Assembly: GCA_964390645.1 (NCBI GenBank) | Contig: CAYMLL010000048.1 | Span: 1-32,004, forward strand | From: CAYMLL01 sp964390645 | Lineage (GTDB): Bacteria > Planctomycetota > UBA8108 | Length of the DNA: 32,004 bases | Direction of reading: 5' to 3' | Shown: positions 31,017-32,004 of the stretch, piece by piece | Numbering within the stretch: the stretch's first letter is position 1 | How the letters are laid out: each line of letters begins with the position of its first letter | Notes under the pieces: model-generated | Told to the model about the DNA's origin: nothing | Seen by the model: only the letters and a program-made list of their open reading frames with translations | Database searches by the model: none | Made by a program: the position numbers and the translations under genes

Positions 31017-32004
31017 ATGCACACGCACGCGCACCCCGATCACCGACAAGGTCGTCGCAGCTGGCTCTGGAGCGTCGGTGGAGGTATCGGCGGCGTGGCG
31101 CTGGCGCGGCTCCTGTGCCGCGACGGGATGCTCGGCGCGGACGACTCCTCGAGGTCGGAGCTGCCGCACCATGCGCCGCGCGCCAGGTCGGTGATCCAGC
31201 TCTTCTGCGCCGGCGCCAAGAGTCAGATCGACACCTTCGACCACAAGCCCGAGCTGGAGAGGCTCCAGGGCAAGCCGTTCGACGCCTCGGGCAAGCTGCG
31301 GTTCTTCGCGTCGAGGCCGGGCAAGTTCCAGGCGAGCTACTGGAAGTTCCGGCGGCACGGCGAGTGTGGACGTCCGGTCTCGGATCTTCTTCCGCACCTC
31401 GCGACGAAGGTCGACGAGATGGCCTTCGTGCACTCGATGGTCTCCAGGAGTGCCGTCCACGGCCCCGCCATGTTCCTTGCCGGCAGCGGGTTCTCGCGGC
31501 CGGGATTCCCGACGATGGGATCGTGGGTCGCCTACGGCCTCGGCAGCGAGGCCGACGACCTGCCGGCCTTCGTCGTGCTGCCGGACTCGCGCGGTGTACC
31601 GCCGAGCGGTCCCGCGAACTGGGGCGCGGGCTTCCTTCCCGCGGTCTACCAGGGAACGACCTTCTCGGCGGCGACCGGACGTGCGGCGATCGCCGACCTC
31701 TTTCCTCCCGAGGATCCGGCTCTGACGCCGGCGAGCGAGGCGGCCGCGCGGAGCTTCCTCGCGAAGATCAACCGTCGCCACGCCGCGGTGCGTCCGGGAG
31801 ACACCGAGCTCGAGGCGCGCATCACGTCCTACGAGCTCGCGGCGAGACTGCAGCTCAGCGCGCCGGAGGTGACCGAGCTCTCGGGCGAGTCGCGCGCGAC
31901 GAAGGCCCTCTACGGCATCGACGAGAAGCTGACGGACGACTTCGGCCGACGCTGTCTCCTCGCCCGTCGGCTCGTCGAGCGAGGCGTCCGCGTCGTGCAG
32001 GTCT
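31017..32004 (+). CDS. DUF1501 exported protein (C-terminus cut off)
   Basis: I translated 329 codons from ATG 31017, 4 nt after the PSD1 stop, to the right edge with no stop. The N-terminus has a twin-arginine-type signal (GRRSWLWSVGGGIGGVALAR), usual for this family and implying export of a folded protein. Then come IQLFCAGAKSQIDTFDHKPE (usual form: FMSGGPSQVDTFDPKP), MAFVHSMVSRSAVHGPAM, GFPTMGSWVAYGLGSEADDL and, at the edge, CLLARRLVERGVRVVQV, all hallmarks of DUF1501, a sulfatase/phosphatase-like fold family. PSD1 plus DUF1501 is the standard planctomycete pair and the two products are believed to act together; the substrate is unknown. Confidence 0.93.
   Translation, partial: MHTHAHPDHRQGRRSWLWSVGGGIGGVALARLLCRDGMLGADDSSRSELPHHAPRARSVIQLFCAGAKSQIDTFDHKPELERLQGKPFDASGKLRFFASRPGKFQASYWKFRRHGECGRPVSDLLPHLATKVDEMAFVHSMVSRSAVHGPAMFLAGSGFSRPGFPTMGSWVAYGLGSEADDLPAFVVLPDSRGVPPSGPANWGAGFLPAVYQGTTFSAATGRAAIADLFPPEDPALTPASEAAARSFLAKINRRHAAVRPGDTELEARITSYELAARLQLSAPEVTELSGESRATKALYGIDEKLTDDFGRRCLLARRLVERGVRVVQV

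Noticed and set aside
1..32004. tRNA, rRNA, insertion sequences or phage genes
   Set aside because: No cloverleaf-like or TTCGA-arm pattern, no transposase or integrase motifs and no terminal inverted repeats were seen; the region looks like stable chromosome.

Overview
The window is GC-rich (roughly two thirds G+C by eye) and almost fully coding. It looks like chromosomal DNA of a planctomycete (Planctomycetota). The support is a classic DUF1549/DUF1553 (PSD1) cytochrome-like gene followed directly by a DUF1501 gene at the right end, secreted proteins with short dockerin-like repeats ending in FLFLGG/HLFLGA-type motifs, a PA14 multihaem cytochrome, and a large membrane protein with the planctomycete-type ITYLTGPLNADG..DY opening. 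Genus cannot be told from the sequence.

Layout. (1) 1-3092: a dockerin-repeat exported protein running off the left edge (minus), divergent from a two-gene plus-strand unit of exported proteins (propeller-like protein, then Ig-like lipoprotein). (2) 3179-13286, all minus strand and tightly packed, read from right to left: outer-membrane porin-like barrel, FMN-binding/ApbE fusion lipoprotein, BNR/sialidase-fold lipoprotein, NuoE-NuoF fusion (formate dehydrogenase beta), formate dehydrogenase alpha, and an M24 metallopeptidase-like protein. The alpha subunit is a selenoprotein: an in-frame TGA at 6101-6103 sits exactly at the catalytic position and is followed 11 nt later by a 7-bp hairpin with a GGTCT loop (6071-6089), a bacterial SECIS. 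(3) 13671-16198 plus: HEAT-repeat membrane protein and a planctomycete-type membrane protein, translationally coupled. (4) 16182-18347 minus: pentahaem PA14 cytochrome. (5) 18565-26050 plus: one apparent operon with a ribose-type ABC importer (binding protein, permease, ATPase), an alpha/beta-hydrolase-like lipoprotein, and a coenzyme B12-dependent diol/glycerol-type dehydratase whose large and medium subunits are fused, followed by its small subunit. (6) 26337-27317 plus: dockerin-repeat dihaem cytochrome. (7) 27425-28204 minus: PepSY-FKBP isomerase with a 4 x 27-bp tandem repeat in its signal/anchor segment. (8) 28355-end plus: PSD1 protein with an inserted NPCBM domain, and a DUF1501 protein cut by the right edge.

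How the parts work together. Region 2 looks like formate oxidation to CO2 with NAD+ as acceptor, placed beside a predicted covalently flavinylated envelope protein and a porin; whether these share electrons or only a transcript is inference. Region 5 looks like uptake of a polyol or deoxysugar-derived diol and its B12-dependent dehydration to an aldehyde. The dehydratase lacks two active-site side chains known from the Klebsiella enzyme (Gln336 to Ala, Glu208 to Asn), and no reactivase, aldehyde dehydrogenase or microcompartment shell gene is in the window, so its substrate is open. The fused dehydratase with its own importer and the SECIS-bearing formate dehydrogenase are the two most interesting systems here.
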